Origin: Ectocarpus siliculosus
Lineage: Eukaryota; Sar; Phaeophyceae; Ectocarpales; Ectocarpaceae
Length of the DNA: 64,000 nucleotides
Direction of reading: 5' to 3'
NCBI GenBank assembly: GCA_000310025.1
Contig: FN649758.1
Coordinates: 1,956,526 to 2,020,525 of the forward strand
In this document: piece by piece, positions 1-13,400 of the stretch
How the letters are laid out: each line of letters begins with the position of its first letter
Numbering within the stretch: position 1 is the first letter of the stretch
Program-made: the position numbers and the translations under genes
The notes under the pieces: model-generated
Databases searched by the model: none
What the model saw: only the letters and a program-made list of their open reading frames with translations
Told to the model about the DNA's origin: nothing

Positions 1-784
1 GAGATCGACGATACCACGACCCTCTCCTTCGAAGCCCCCATTGCCGTGGCCGCGACCAATGGGTACACAATCAGCATGGCGATGATGAGGCCGGCCTACA
101 CGCCGGAACCACGGCTATCGGTGTCACCTTTTGCGTGGCTGCTCCGCGCCATCAGCAAAACTGACAACGACAACACCAGCACCATCGCCACCACCAGCAC
201 CAGCACCAGCAACCCCGAAGACCACAGCAGCAACACCATCAAGAGTATGTAGCACAACCACCGGCAGTAACAGCGGAGGCAGCAGCAGCAGTAACAACAT
301 CAGCAATGGCACCATCACCAACATCAGCACCAGCACCAGCAAAGACACCAACAACAACCGCAACGCACGAACGGCACGAACGGCAACGGCAACAACAGCA
401 GCGGCAGCGAAGGCCCACACGAGCGGGACAAGACTTTTGGACCGAGGGGAGGCCTTTCTGCGAGCGATGGTGGCCACCATCTCCCGGAGCGTTCTTCGAA
501 AACGCTATGAGGTGATGGGTGTCGCCGCGGTGGTTGTCGGTGTGAGCGGTCTTTGCTGCTTTCATAGGCCGTTCGCGTTCCCGGAGATCACCTACATCCG
601 CGGTATTGCTCATCCCACCCGCCCATCCTCCCAGCGTTCCTGTTCCGTTATCAACGGAAGGTTTATGTTTTGCAGAGGCGTATCGTCAAACCAGATCTTC
701 TCGCGATTTGATACGATTCAGGTACAAGCCGGTTGGTCAGAACTTTGTAGCCGTATAAACCATCTGACCCTCCGTATCGTATGA
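1..784 (+). pseudogene. FYVE-family gene copy A, 3' exon only, frame broken
   Basis: This corresponds to the last exon of the intact copy B (41370-40630, minus strand). The first frame keeps the motif FAWLLRAIS seen in B as LAWLLRAIG, then stops at 250-252. The C-terminal part reappears in another frame from 131 onward: it has a Thr/Asn/Ala-rich stretch, a block like B's EEFLRQ..LRKRYGVMG (here EAFLRAM..LRKRYEVMG) and a hydrophobic segment, ending at 784. The change of frame between 200 and 250 is shared with copy C, so it predates their separation or reflects an intron I do not see. The zinc-finger exons would lie upstream of the window. Probably a pseudogene. Confidence 0.6.
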
Positions 785-2530
785 AGTATCAATGGTTCAC
801 AAGGAGTACCATGTAGCTTAGAAATGGACAATTGTTTTCCGTAGGACACTTGGTAGACTCGAATGTTGGAACGATGGGAATAGCTGGGTGCTCCATTTCT
901 CACGAGTGATGTAGGGTAGAGCGGAGGTAACGTGAGGACTCCATTCGTGAACCAATTGCTTTGAAACTGTTCCGCGTTCGTGACGATGATGATATTCCCG
1001 CTCCCTCGAGGAACTATGAACATCACCCCTCCCTCTGGTTTCGTTCGTTGGATCGAGTGCAAACATGAGTATATGGACATCGTAGAGACATAGAAAATGC
1101 CCTCACCAAGATAGTGTCAACTGCAAACCTTGGCGTGCCACGCGCACCATACCTCGTCTCGCTGATCTCTATCTTCGACGGTTCTCTCCAAATCGTTTGC
1201 TTTTCTCGTTGCTTCGTGCTACGGAGGGCGGAAAACGGTAGTACCCCGGAGAAAATCTCACCCAAAGAACGACGCATCAGGGAGAGCCCTCTTCTACACC
1301 CGTAGTTTTCCAGGGTAGAGCACACGCGTACGTACATAGGACCAAGAGTTCACGCCGGGGCGTGGCCGTGATGTTGTCAATGAAGTGCTGCTATGTGTAA
1401 TCAAATGTCCTGCACGCGTGGAAAGCTGCGCGAAGCACAGGGGAGACGAAATGCCCTACCCATCAGGCCCAAATACTTCCTCAACAGGAGTCTAGGCTGC
1501 TAGGCTACCCATACATCATGCGTTGCACATTCCATCTCTCTCAGTGCCCCTCTCGCTCACAAAAGTCAATGCGACGACCAAACTTGTAGCATACATCCCC
1601 ACCCGAATGTTGCCGAGGGGGGGCGCCGGACACTGGGCTTAGCGAGGGCTGTATTTAAGTAATGAAAACGAAAGCACTGGCTGTACGAGAGAGCAACTCA
1701 GCCGAAGAGAAAGAACGCGACAGAATACGCGTGTTGCAGGTAGCCGCCGTGATGAGTTCATCAGCGCACACACAACTCATTCTCCGCGGAAGGGCCACTG
1801 TGCAACCAAAATGGTGCCTCGTAACACCTCTCACGAGAAAAGCCAACAGAAAAGCCAACGGGATTCCGTCAAGCATTTCATGTGTCAGCAAGATAGGGCG
1901 CGGACCCATCCTCCAATAATCGGGCACGCTTGAGGCACATCTTTTGTCGACGCATTGGCGCCAACGGAGACAGCGAGTCATTTAACGGGAATACACATCG
2001 TCATCCCCGGGAGTAAATGCATCGTCCAACTCTCTCCGAACTTCCCCGGGGGTCAGCAGGGCTTTCCCATGCGGAACCAACCAGTTGTTGCTCGTCCTGC
2101 GGGAAACCAACCGTGGGGGCACTGATGGAAAGTCTAGGTACGTACTGTAGGATTGTCAGAGGGGCCAACTCTCCGCTCGTTTTCTGATTCCGACCCTGGC
2201 TCGCCACCGGCAACATTTCTCTTCCGAACCACTTCATTTAAACGGAAAGGGCAGACCTGCGGCACGTTGTCAGTTTGTGCTCTCGATGACACGCCTCTTG
2301 TGTAACAGTGAAATGGTATACGCCACCCTCGTGCTCCTGACATCGTCAGGTGAACTACACCATCTCCTCGAGCCACCACATCATGATGTGGCGCATACAT
2401 ACCGAGGTGCTGCTGGCACAAGGCCAGCGGCGGCGCCAAACCTGGAGACCAACCACAGCTTCAGTGAAGCACACCAACAAAAAGCAACACCTGTAGCCGG
2501 TTTCACGCCCATCGTCCACAAACAAAGCTA
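1..2530 (+). repeat. FYVE-gene repeat unit, copy A (3' part)
   Basis: By eye, this stretch aligns along its length with the reverse complement of about 45118-42780 (copy C). Landmarks shared in order are the low-complexity coding region, the segment near 600-1060, the segment near 1320-1560, the segment near 1640-1760 and a well-conserved block near 2000-2540. A stretch near 1080-1320 looks extra in this copy. The unit ends about 130 bp from the stop codon of the HMG-CoA synthase-ketoacyl synthase gene, so the two face each other tail to tail. The start of the unit lies outside the window. The repeated unit is much larger than the coding region, so it is a segmental duplication or a mobile unit rather than a simple gene duplication. 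Confidence 0.8.
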
Positions 2531-2662
2531 AGGTACGCAGTAAAAAATATTTCCTCAGTGCACCTTCCCGAGTTTGCTTGTGAGCGAGACCAAAAACGAT
2601 CAAACCCCCCCTGAATTCGACCTGCTATTTGGAGGGGGTCGGGCAAACATCTCATCCCCGCA

Positions 2663-5600
2663 TCAGCTCTGCGCGACGTCGTCAACGGAATCGACGGCGG
2701 CGTACAGCGCGAAAGCCACCTGGCTACCGAAGCCGGCCGCGAACCGCATCGCGTACTTGGCGGCATAGGCTCCCCCTTGACTTAGCCGAAGCTTCCCCTG
2801 CGGGAGAAAGGGGAGAGAAAACACGAGGGAGCGGGCGGGGGGGTTGGCGCGAGTGGTCGTTGGAAGGCGTCTCTCTCTCTCCTTTTCGGTGCAGTTGCCG
2901 TGCGAATCGATTCACAGCCCCTCTGATCCCCATGCCGCCAGCTTCCTCTTGGTGGACGTCCCCCGGCAAGTTTTTCCAATACACAAGTCGCCCAACGGGG
3001 ACATCAAAACCATCGATGGTCGGGCAAATGACGATGCTCACACTACGCTACCCTTGTATCTCCCTCTCTCTCACCAACGAGGGATCGACCGCAGGGTTGT
3101 TGGCTGTCGGCGGGATGATACCGCGATGAAGGACCTCAACTGCTGCCACGTCCTCGAAAGACACGCCCATAGGATGACCAGTGAACCCCTGCACCGTCAA
3201 AACAGAAAGGTGGGGGTTAAGGAACTGGTCAGTCAGTGAATGCAATGACAGGGCGGGTGACGCAGTAGGCTACAGCACGCTGAAAACGGGGGAATGAGTG
3301 GACGAATGACATGCATTGTGGTCATAGGGCCTGGTACTTCAGCCATCGAGTTGTAACCTCATGGAAGGTCTGTCGTGTAGGATAAAATCCGTAAGTTTCG
3401 AGAAGCAATCGTTCGTGATAGACACCGTCCCGCTTCAAGGGCGTCATCGTTTCCAGAAGCATGATACCCCGCAGAATCAACAAAAGATAACGGGTGTGAA
3501 AATCACAAAGATAAATTTCTCCGCTGTAGGGACAACCTTGTCTTTCGGGGCCTCAGGGCGTAGGCGTCTCTGCCCAGTACCATTTAGAAGCCGTACGGGT
3601 CCAATTGGCACGCAGTCCTTCTGTGGTGACAGGCTAGCTACCGAAACAAGGCGCCTGGTATGGTGGTACGCGCTACCAAAAATGAAGAGGAAAGCGTGCA
3701 CAGCCAAGTATGTTAACGTGCCACGACATGCGTGTGTGTAACGTTAAGTGTGCGTAAAGTTAGACAAGACATGCTGATAATGGTTGTTTTTTGGGAAAGA
3801 AAGACGTTCCAAAACACCTCGACACTAAAAGCGCCGAGATCGCGACAAGTTCGCGATCACCGCCACCCAACTCACAGAAATAACAACAGCACGCGCACAC
3901 GCTTCCATGACCAACTCAACACCTAATACCTTGGTGTTGATGATGACGAGTCGAGAAAGGAGCTCTTCCCCGAAGCACTGCCGCAAGGCCCACACCTCGT
4001 TGAAGGCGCAGGAGGCGGTGGGGGTGGCGTGTGTGCAGGTCTCGTGGGAGAAGTACACCCCCGACTCGGCTATTGCGTCCCGGCTGATGCCCCAGTTCCG
4101 CTCCATGGCCACGAGGAACCGCTGTTTGTTATTGCAGGTGTTAAGGACGGTCAATTGTAGTCTGTTTGTTACACGGCAAGCGTTTATTCGTCGAAAAAAT
4201 CGTTTGCCTATCATTGTTGGCTTTTTTGTTGGTCTCGTAGTTTCTTCGTCAGGAAAAATGCACGTGCAAGGGACCATGATCATGAAAACATTTCGCCATA
4301 AGCCAACAGCTGCCCCCCCCTACTGCCAGTAGTGCAGCATCGACTCTACCCAACGCTCTTTTCGACGGGCCTGCAACATCGCATGCACCATCGCCAACAA
4401 GCTATCTGTATCCCAAGATCACTTCAATACAAACCCGTTGGCGCTAAAGCAACTAAAACGGAGCACGAGGTCCACGTGACCGTCACAGGAGCATAGACAC
4501 GGGTGCAAAAAAACTCACACAACAACGGAAAAAAAAATGAGAGCCTTCCTCTGCATCCGAAAGAGAGGCTAGAGGTGGGGTGGGTCGGGCTTGTTAAACT
4601 AACCGAAACAGAAAGGGCGACGACAAGTACGGACATATAGAGGGCGCTGGGAAGGCTTGACGCACCTCTAGCTCGATGGCGATGTGGTGCTTGTCCATGG
4701 AGGCCCCGTGGTAGGCCGAGTTGGAGATCTGGGTCTCAAGCAACCTCGCCTGCTCCAAACAAGCAAAAAAATAAACAGCAGCAAGTCGCAACCAAAAAGA
4801 TTTACGTAAATGTATGCAGATGGCACCAACACAAAAACGCATACGCGTGGCATATATTTGCACATGATAACGAGTCCATCAAAGATAAGATGTGATCAGA
4901 CAGCTACATCGGCGCGGCGAACAGACACCAACGATCAGAGCCAACCCCGCCGCTAGCTCTTGGCAATGGTATGGTAGACGCGATGGCTATTGAACACGCC
5001 AAGGCATGCAATGACTATGATGACGCAGTGAGCCATGCTTATGCAAAGCGCCACGTCGCACGACCCCAACCGAGTTGGCTTCAACGATGTGTGCGTTAAT
5101 TTACCCGCCGCGCCCCCACTCCACCACCGTGTTGCCAGTCGTTGCGAACACTCCGCGACCCAAGCGCGGCAACAGCAGCTCCGATTCGTTCGATTGGCTG
5201 ACAGATTCCCAAGCCCTCCACACCTCACACCTCACTGGCGAACAAACCGGTTCCCAACTCCAGACATTTACCCAGAGCACACTACACAACCAAACAAGAA
5301 AGAACATGCATGCAGTCCTGCGTTGTTCGCGTGAGACCCCTTCCTCGGGTCGCCGCCCCAACGCACCTTCATCACCCCGTTGGTGGACGGCGGCGGCGGC
5401 GGCGGAGGTTGCGAAGCTCGGATTCCGACGGCTTCGCAGTGTCTCCGAGCGGCGGCCCCCTAAGTTTTTTTTGTTTTTTGCGTGTTGCCACATGGTTCCG
5501 AGACGGGAAAGATCCGAACGGCGAAAGCAAAAGTAGCGCGTGGGGAACAGACAGGTTCAATGGGGGAGAGAGAATGATAGGGTCTTCCGTGATTTCGACA

Positions 5601-8600
5601 TGCGCACGGGGGGGCAGGCAACATAAGGCGCGCGCGGGGCGAGAGCTACAGCACAAGACACCGTTTTGTGGGACGACGAAAAAGAGCGAGTGTTGCCGTC
5701 CTACAGTTGAGATCTGTTGCCTCAAGGAAGACAACACTTCGGGGATAGATCTACGGACGGTAAAAAGTGAAACTCCCGACTTCTATCCTGAGAACATTCG
5801 AGGGCCTTTACTTTACACGAGCCTTGTGCTTTCTATGCATACAACGTCGGTGGTGCGTACAAGTATACACCCGCGTCACAGACGGAACCATCGAAATCTT
5901 TCAGTGCCTTGAAAAAGCGGCGGCGGTTCTTAGGGCAGCGCCGTTTCGCTGGTCGGGCACGACGAACGGGCACCGGCGAGGTCCCTCGCGCGTAGCTGAA
6001 ACTATTAAAATTATTTCAATCAGCACAGCGATGACGAAAAAAACGCACTTTGGATGGACGTAAGCTACGGATCAGCTAGGGAAATATTTCCGAACTCCTC
6101 AATGCCGCCGGCCCTCAAGGCCAGGCTTCCTTTCTCCCCGACAAGTCGACAAATCTTGCACAACATTTTGTTTTGGGGGTGTCCAGACAGTGTGCCGCCC
6201 CCCACCCTCAGAAGAAAAGCGCAGCGCCGAAAAGTACCACCTTGCCGTCTAGTATATTAGTGCAACTAGGGTTAAGCATCGCCCCCCCCCCGCTCCCCTT
6301 GGGCGGGCGGGGGAGGCATATGCGGTGATGGAGGCGGGAGGGGAAGGTGATATCCGGAAGAGAAGAAAGATACAGGGGTGATGATGAAGTGTGTGTGATG
6401 GGAATGGTGACACGAAAATGCAAAAACGTCGCTGCTATAGGGGTACGCGCGAGCAACGAAGGCTGTGTACACGCTACCCTCCCCTGCGGTAGGCCTGCAA
6501 AATACGGTTGACGTGTGCTGCGCGTCTATGTTCGATGCTGTGAATCATTTTCAAAAACGTGTCGGGCTTTTCACCGCGATGGCGGCGGTTGCGCGTGACT
6601 AAAACCCGTGTGTTTCAAAGCAGGAAAAAAAAAAAACATGAGGGGAACAAACGAGATTTTTCCTTCGTGATGTATTGTTGTTGTGGAAAATCGGGCTTTG
6701 TCTCGTTGTGGACCTGCAAGGGCCCACTCATGACCGGGTGTATGACTGATGCGTACGTCCTTCCTCTTGTGACATGTTGTGTGCATGACCTAACCCACAG
6801 TTCTCGTCCCACAGCAGTGGGTACTGCTGTATGCTCTGCCAGAGCAAATAAAAGCACCCCCGATGGGGCGGCGGAGGAGGATATTTACCCCGATGGATGC
6901 ACTCGCAGTACTCCTTCATGAGCTCTTGATTTCTAGTTCCGAACCGTAGACCTGATGTACAATTTTGTTCGCACCGTTCCAAACCTAGGATATGACCCTA
7001 CCTCGAACCCAACCCGCACCAGGTCTGAAGCATGCCTTACCCCCGACACTCGTGCCAGCAGCATTGGTGAAGCGTGCGAATGCCTCCTTCTTCGACGTCG
7101 GGTCGACCTTCCCCAGGGAAATGCACTCGTCCGCAAACAGGTGGATGCCATCCATCCATCCACCTGTTTGCGGACGGGTGTATCTCCCTGGGGGAAGGCC
7201 GACCCGATCTCCAATAAGGAGGCCTTCGAACGCTGCACGAACGCTGCCGGCACTTTCGTCGGGGGACAAGGCGTGCTTCAAACCTGGTATAGATTTGTTG
7301 TATGGCGGATGGATCGGCATGGTTTGGGTCCGGGAATTCGTTGGGGGTGATGAAGGTCACCAACACCAACTATTTCCGGTTGGACTAGACACGCACATGG
7401 ATGGGACATACGGCGATCAACCCCACCCAAACCGTGCAAGCACGCCTCGGCAACCCGCGGCGGTAAAAGGTAGGTTGCTGTGTGCGGCTGGCGGTGAAAA
7501 GCTAGGTTGCTGTACAGGTAAGGCGGGACAGGTGAAACGCTAGGTTGCTCTACGTGTAAGCCTAAGCCACGACGCGACAGGGGCTACGGGCTCGGTTGAC
7601 GTGCACCGTTACAGGGGTAGTGCTATGCAAAGGTTGCTGTACGGTGGAAGCTGGGTTGCTGTGCACGGGTTGCGCCTGCCCAAGAGGAATATTCCGAGAA
7701 ATAGTAGTCCGACATGGAGGCCACCACTTTCGACCAAGCAGTGACGTGCTCGACTTGAGGCACAGTTTGCAGACTGTTGTGCACACGACACCGGCCGCAA
7801 TTCCCCCCGCTTTTCGTCGGGAACGAAAGAGAGACGCACTGCAGCAGTAGGGTGTTTTGTCTCGTGGCATGCGGAGACTTGGTTGCTCGGTTGTCGTGTG
7901 TGGCGAGGGTGTGCAGATGTACCTAAAAGGACTAGCCTCTTCGCCGAGTGTATGTGAATGGCCTGCACTGTCAACAAACCGGGCTCTGATTGGTGCAGCC
8001 GTGGTAGATCTCGGAGACGCGACTGTCTTCCCTCGCTAGCGCTGCGCTACGTCCGCCCCAAGAGCGCGCGGCACGGCGGGAGGGGCCTCGCAACTCAGGG
8101 CCATCGGTAGATGCAAGTCTCGCCGCGAGGCGAGGTCTATGGGCGGAGAAATGACAAAAAAAGGGCTTTAGACGCACGAGCGGCCCAGGATTGGAATCCC
8201 TGAAAGCTCGGCAGCCCTCAGCCCGCAGGAAGTTCGCCTATTGGTCAAATTAACATGATCCTCTATTTAATGCGTTTCAAATTGTTTTCGCGTATTACTG
8301 ACAACTTTTTCTCAAGTTTTCGGTGGTGTAGCACATACTTCAGAAGGTTTTCAGCCTCGGTGCTCGCCTCCGACTCATGACCCCCCAGCTCGCTGTATTG
8401 CCTTCCCCATTGTGACGACGCCCAGGACAAACACGCCTTCATCACGAGAAACCCGTCGGGCCTGCTTCCCTCCCAAGACCCCCAGTGATGACACAGGTCG
8501 GTCTTGTTGAGCGTCGCTAGGTACATGCCCGTGGTGTCCTATCCAATGCCTTGAATCATAGACAAATCATAAAAAAAAAACTCGAGTATCGCACATACCT

Positions 8601-10368
8601 CCGTCTCTAACACCATTCCGATACCGCCGGCCCCGAGTAGCATCCCGTTTCGCCTCGCGTCGAAGGGCAACGCGGCGTCGGAGGGGTCGGCGGCGATGCT
8701 AGAGGCTCCGAGGGCGCGGAAGCCGTTCCCGATCCACGGCAGGAGGACCTCCCCAGAGGCATCGTCGCCCGCGATCACCACCATGCGCTCGCACCGCCCG
8801 ATCTGGATCATGTCCTATTCATAACGTACACAAGGGGGGGGGGGGGGGGGGTACTCATGTGTTGCATGCCTTTTAGCGGTTAGACCGTTGACCACGCGAC
8901 CTCGAGAGGACGGACCATTGTTCCCACAGGACCGATCACCGATGGCCGATCGTTCCTTCCTACGTTTGCCAAAGGTGGCTCAAAATGCGTTCCCTGGTCT
9001 ACAGTATCTATCGGGGGGGGGTGTTCTTGCCTAGTGGTTGACCGTTACACATGGGGGGAGGGGGCAGCGATGTTGAAACGCAACATCACCGAAAGCGAAA
9101 TACGTAGGCCACAGCAAAAAACAACTTACAGAGCAAACGAAATCACAATCATCAGTGTCACAACAAGAGAATGAATACACGCGCGCGATAGGCGCGGCTT
9201 GCCGAAGCCAGGACCAGCACGAGAGCTAACAACGAACGAGTTTCGTGCTACAACAATACCGTACAAACCTGGGCCATGGCGACGGCGAGGGTGGAGCCAG
9301 CGCACGCCGCGTTCGTCTGCATGTTGGGCCCACGGGCCCCGACCATCTGAGCCAGCTGAGCGTTGCCCAGGACCAGCACTCTTATTTTGGCGGCGGTAGC
9401 GGCGGAATAGAACGACGGGTCGGTTGGTTCGGAGGTTGCGTCCGGGTTTCCAGTTGGCGTCGCGAGAGGCGCATGGAGGCAAGAGGACGGGCGGAGCAGA
9501 ATCCTCAGAGGGCAAACAACACCGACCTAAGGATAGCGATCACTGGCCTCAAGAACAAACTCAAGGGTCAGTGCAGCCCTCGATGACGCACCGCGTGAGC
9601 ACGTGGGGCGACTGATTGTGTGCTATTTTTCGTCAAGCGCAAATTGATTCCTGTCCTTTTGCTGATGCACACCTACCATGAATCAGGCGGCGGATCTAAG
9701 TGCAACGGTGATTTGTGCCATCGTGAATCACGCGGTGTATCTGACTGCGATGGGGACAGCTACCACGTTCTTAACCGAAATCTCTCCATATCCTGGCGTA
9801 ACAAACACTGGATAGCTTCTCGTTCTGGCGGGTTACGACTCCCCGGCGATTTACGCAGAAGACAGGAGTGTTATTCTTATCTCGAAGATGGGTTGTTTGC
9901 GGTTTCACCTGAAGAGGAACTTGCGGTCGAACTCGTAGTGGATGGGTTCCTCTTCGCGTGCGGTTGCGAGGGAGCGAAGATCGACCGTGCTCTTGGTGAG
10001 CATCGCCTGAAGACGACAGCACCCAACATCAAGGGGGTCCACATAAAATGAACGGGCACGTGGCACGTCAGCTTCGTGGGACCTACCCTTCCAGCTGCCG
10101 GAAAACGAAACATGACCAATAGAAGTGGCAACAAGAGAAGAAAGCAAGCCCACCAAAGCCGCAACACCAACGAAAACACCAACAAGAAGAACGACGACAA
10201 CGACCAAAGCAGCACGAACAACGACGATAACATCACCATCCAACAAACCCAACCACAACGACAATCCAATCATCAACAACAACCCACACCAGCAATGGCA
10301 ACAACAACGACAGTACCATTCCCATATTCATCGTCATCAACAACAACGACCACAACGACCAAAGCATC

Positions 10369-10444
<76 letters not shown>

Positions 10445-13400
10445 GCAACAACCTACTGAGAGCGCACGTACATTCTCAAGCCCCTTGAGGGCTTCCTCGT
10501 CCTCGTCGGAAACCTTTCCGTTCGGCGATACGGCCGACAGCCTCTCCCTCAGGGCCGCCACCAGCTGCCCCTTCTTAGCCCGGGTGATGCATCGACTGCG
10601 CAGGAACCTCATCACCTGTGCGCGGGGGAGGGAGGATAAAAAGGCGTCGAGTGTACGTGAACAACCTGAGTCGAGTTGCACCACCGCCCATATCGGGGCA
10701 ACCCTTGATGAGTAGTCAAGTCCCAGAAAGACTGTCGGCTTAAACGCAACCCGCAAAGTCGAAAGGAACACACGCTGTTTTTGAAACAGAAAACAGGAGT
10801 TGACTTGCGGCTGGGTCTTGACTGTCTCCATGCGATGACGCTGCTTGCTGCGGCGGTATCAGTGTCGTCGCATCAACAGTCGGTTTGATTGACATCGTTT
10901 TGGTTGTATCCCCACGCTCCCTAACTTCCTTCTGCAGGCCCCCCTTTCTCCTCTGCTGCGCTTGACCTCGCATGATTGGCAAGACTGCCATCGTCACAGT
11001 CAGCCTTCCGAGTGACCTGTAATGCCATCGTCGCCTCAAGGCACGACCCAAGATACCACCAACGCAAATCATCATAACAAGGCAATCGACAGCATCGATG
11101 ACACGCAGAAAAAAAAAAAACGCGACCACCCATGACACTACCTAGCACTTGGTGTGATCGACACAAATGTCAAACCAACCACCAACCAACCACAACCACA
11201 ACAACAACGACAACAGAAACAACAAGACGGTTCCTGACCTCTCCGATGGCGGCATCCAGGGCGGGGAAGCTGGAGGCGTACATGACGCCGGTGGTGTCAC
11301 GCATGTGCCCCGGGAGCATCCAGCCCCCCTCCCCCTCCCCCGTAACAATGCCCGCGTCTTTCAGAGCCTCCAGCCCGGCCACCACAGCCACCTTAGCCAA
11401 CCCGGAGCAGAAAAAAGGTAGCAAATAGTTGGGGTGAATCATGCCACGGGCGTCAGGTACCCGGTGGGCGAAAGAGATCTTCGAGAGAATACTCGGCGGA
11501 TGACATGGTTGCGAACAGAGGGCTCGGCGACTGGAAACCCGCTGGTTGTTTGAACATGCAAACACACCAGCCGCACCGACTCCCGAAACGGACACAATCT
11601 ACGTCTGGGGGAGGCTTCCTGTTTCGCGCGGGGATGACGGCACCAATGCTCTCTTCGGCGTCCGCGAAATGATTTGGCAAACGATTGGGGGGAACCTGTA
11701 CACGTTTTATTTATTAGCAGCAGCAGCAGCAGCAAGCAGCACCTTAACGGCCTTGTCCATGGTGGCGGCGATGCTGGGAGACACGCCATAGAGGGCCATG
11801 TCGAGGTTACCCATCGTGGCGGCGAGCTTGATCGTCTGGCTCGGCTTGGAGATCGGGATGCGCAGGGGGGGCTGGCCGTCCGGCTGCCTCTTGACCTGAC
11901 GAACCGGAACCAATCGCAAGCGCGCGCGACAGCGAGCACACTATGCGGGTAAGAACCTACGAAAGAATGGTCCACGAGGATTATTCGTTGCAAAATATTC
12001 CAGGAGCACACACCACCACAACAACAAGGACTCCAACACACACCCTTCGACTGTGGATGTATCTCCAAATGGTAGTCGGTCCCATGGTTGGAAGTACATG
12101 AAAAAAAAAAAAACGATGGAAAAAACATCATCAACAGAGAAGAGGCCGAGGGCAAGTTGGAACGCTTGGCGCCAAGCAAATCCCGGACCTGTCGAGGGGG
12201 CGCATCAGCTGAAAAGCGGCAGAGTCGAACCCAAAACCTCTTGCACAACACACACCCGCATCCGAGCGGTTGGAAACGAGGAAAGCGCTTCGCCTGGACA
12301 ACAAGTTTTCTAACGTGCTTCGCGCTCCGGGCGCACTTAGGGATCTACCGAGCGACGACTATTCAACCACAACCCGAGCAAAAAGAGGAGTATTGCGGTG
12401 GTAAGACGATGAAAAATTCCTCGAAATTAAATGCCCCAAACGAAATACAACACGCGAAATGAAACGGGACGGCTGTGCCCGGAAGCAGTGCGCAGCGGTG
12501 ACAAAAAGCTTGTCTCCTATAGCACCAGCCTCTCTCCAGCGATGACGTCTGCTCGACGTACATAACATGTACATGTGGTAGCATTCACATGTAGCAATAT
12601 TACAACATGGCTAAGTCGAACGAAACAAGGGGTCAGGCTACGCTCTGCAGGTTATGCTCAGCTCTCCGCCGCGTTCTCTCTCTTTTCATCTACTCTTTCT
12701 CTCTCTCTCGCTTATCTGCTAGACGAATATACACATGTAGTAGCACACAGTAGTTTTCACATGTGATCGTCAATGTACAATGTTGGCGACACAGAAGAAA
12801 GCAAGGGTTTAGGCTAGGCTCTCGAGGTTATGCTCAGCCTCTACTTCTTGGTATTCTCTGTCTGACTGTCTCTGTCTCTGCCTCTGTCTCTGTCTCTCTC
12901 GGTTTGTCTGTCTCTCTCTCCCTCTATCTTCACCTGCACGACGTTCTTCTCCACCAAGGCGGTGGTGCTACCGGGGCTCAGCTTCTTCACGCAACCCTGC
13001 CCTGCCAGCAGCCTCGCCAGGTTGTCCCGCTCGAACACCTCCTCCTGCCCGGGGAGCCCGCACGCCACGCCGGTCACGACCACCCTCGGCAGTAGCAGCG
13101 CGCCCAGCTTGCCGCCAGCAGCCGGGGACGTGGCCGCCGCCGCCGCCGCTGCCGCCGCCGCCTCCTTCGCGGCGAGAACGGTCTTCTTCTCGCTACTGCC
13201 CGCCGCCGCCGCCGCCGTCGGAGGAGCAACTTTGGCGGCCCTATTCGCGAGGCTGCTGTCCGAAGAAGGGGCTTCTGAGGGCACGGCCCCGTTTGCCACC
13301 GGTCGCGCCTTCTCTTCCTCCTCGTCGTCCTCGCCGCTGTTGCTCGTCTCCGTCCTGCTCCCCATTGTCGCAGTCGTCGCAACCTCTTCCTCCCTATCCC

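Larger units (their letters stand above)
2663..13089 (-). other. Ketoacyl synthase module of the fusion
   Basis: The module covers residues 647-1202. It opens with [13 protein letters not shown] and a [13 protein letters not shown] block, as in stand-alone type I condensing enzymes. The nucleophilic Cys is at residue 914 in [11 protein letters not shown], and the two His are at 1087 ([13 protein letters not shown]) and 1125 ([12 protein letters not shown]). Other blocks are [32 protein letters not shown] and the C-terminal [19 protein letters not shown]. The Cys-His-His set of a decarboxylating Claisen condensing enzyme is complete, unlike the decarboxylase-only synthases in beta-branching cassettes, where the Cys is replaced. 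The set resembles a bacterial family of large single-domain synthases as I remember it; a database search would be needed to name it. Confidence 0.88.

Noticed and set aside
3907-4332. ORF on the plus strand over a ketoacyl synthase exon
   Set aside because: Antisense of exon 17 (4121-3930), which carries the first active-site His motif on the minus strand.
10125-10715. Poly-Gln protein on the plus strand
   Set aside because: It is the translated CAA microsatellite plus the antisense of exon 11 of the ketoacyl synthase.
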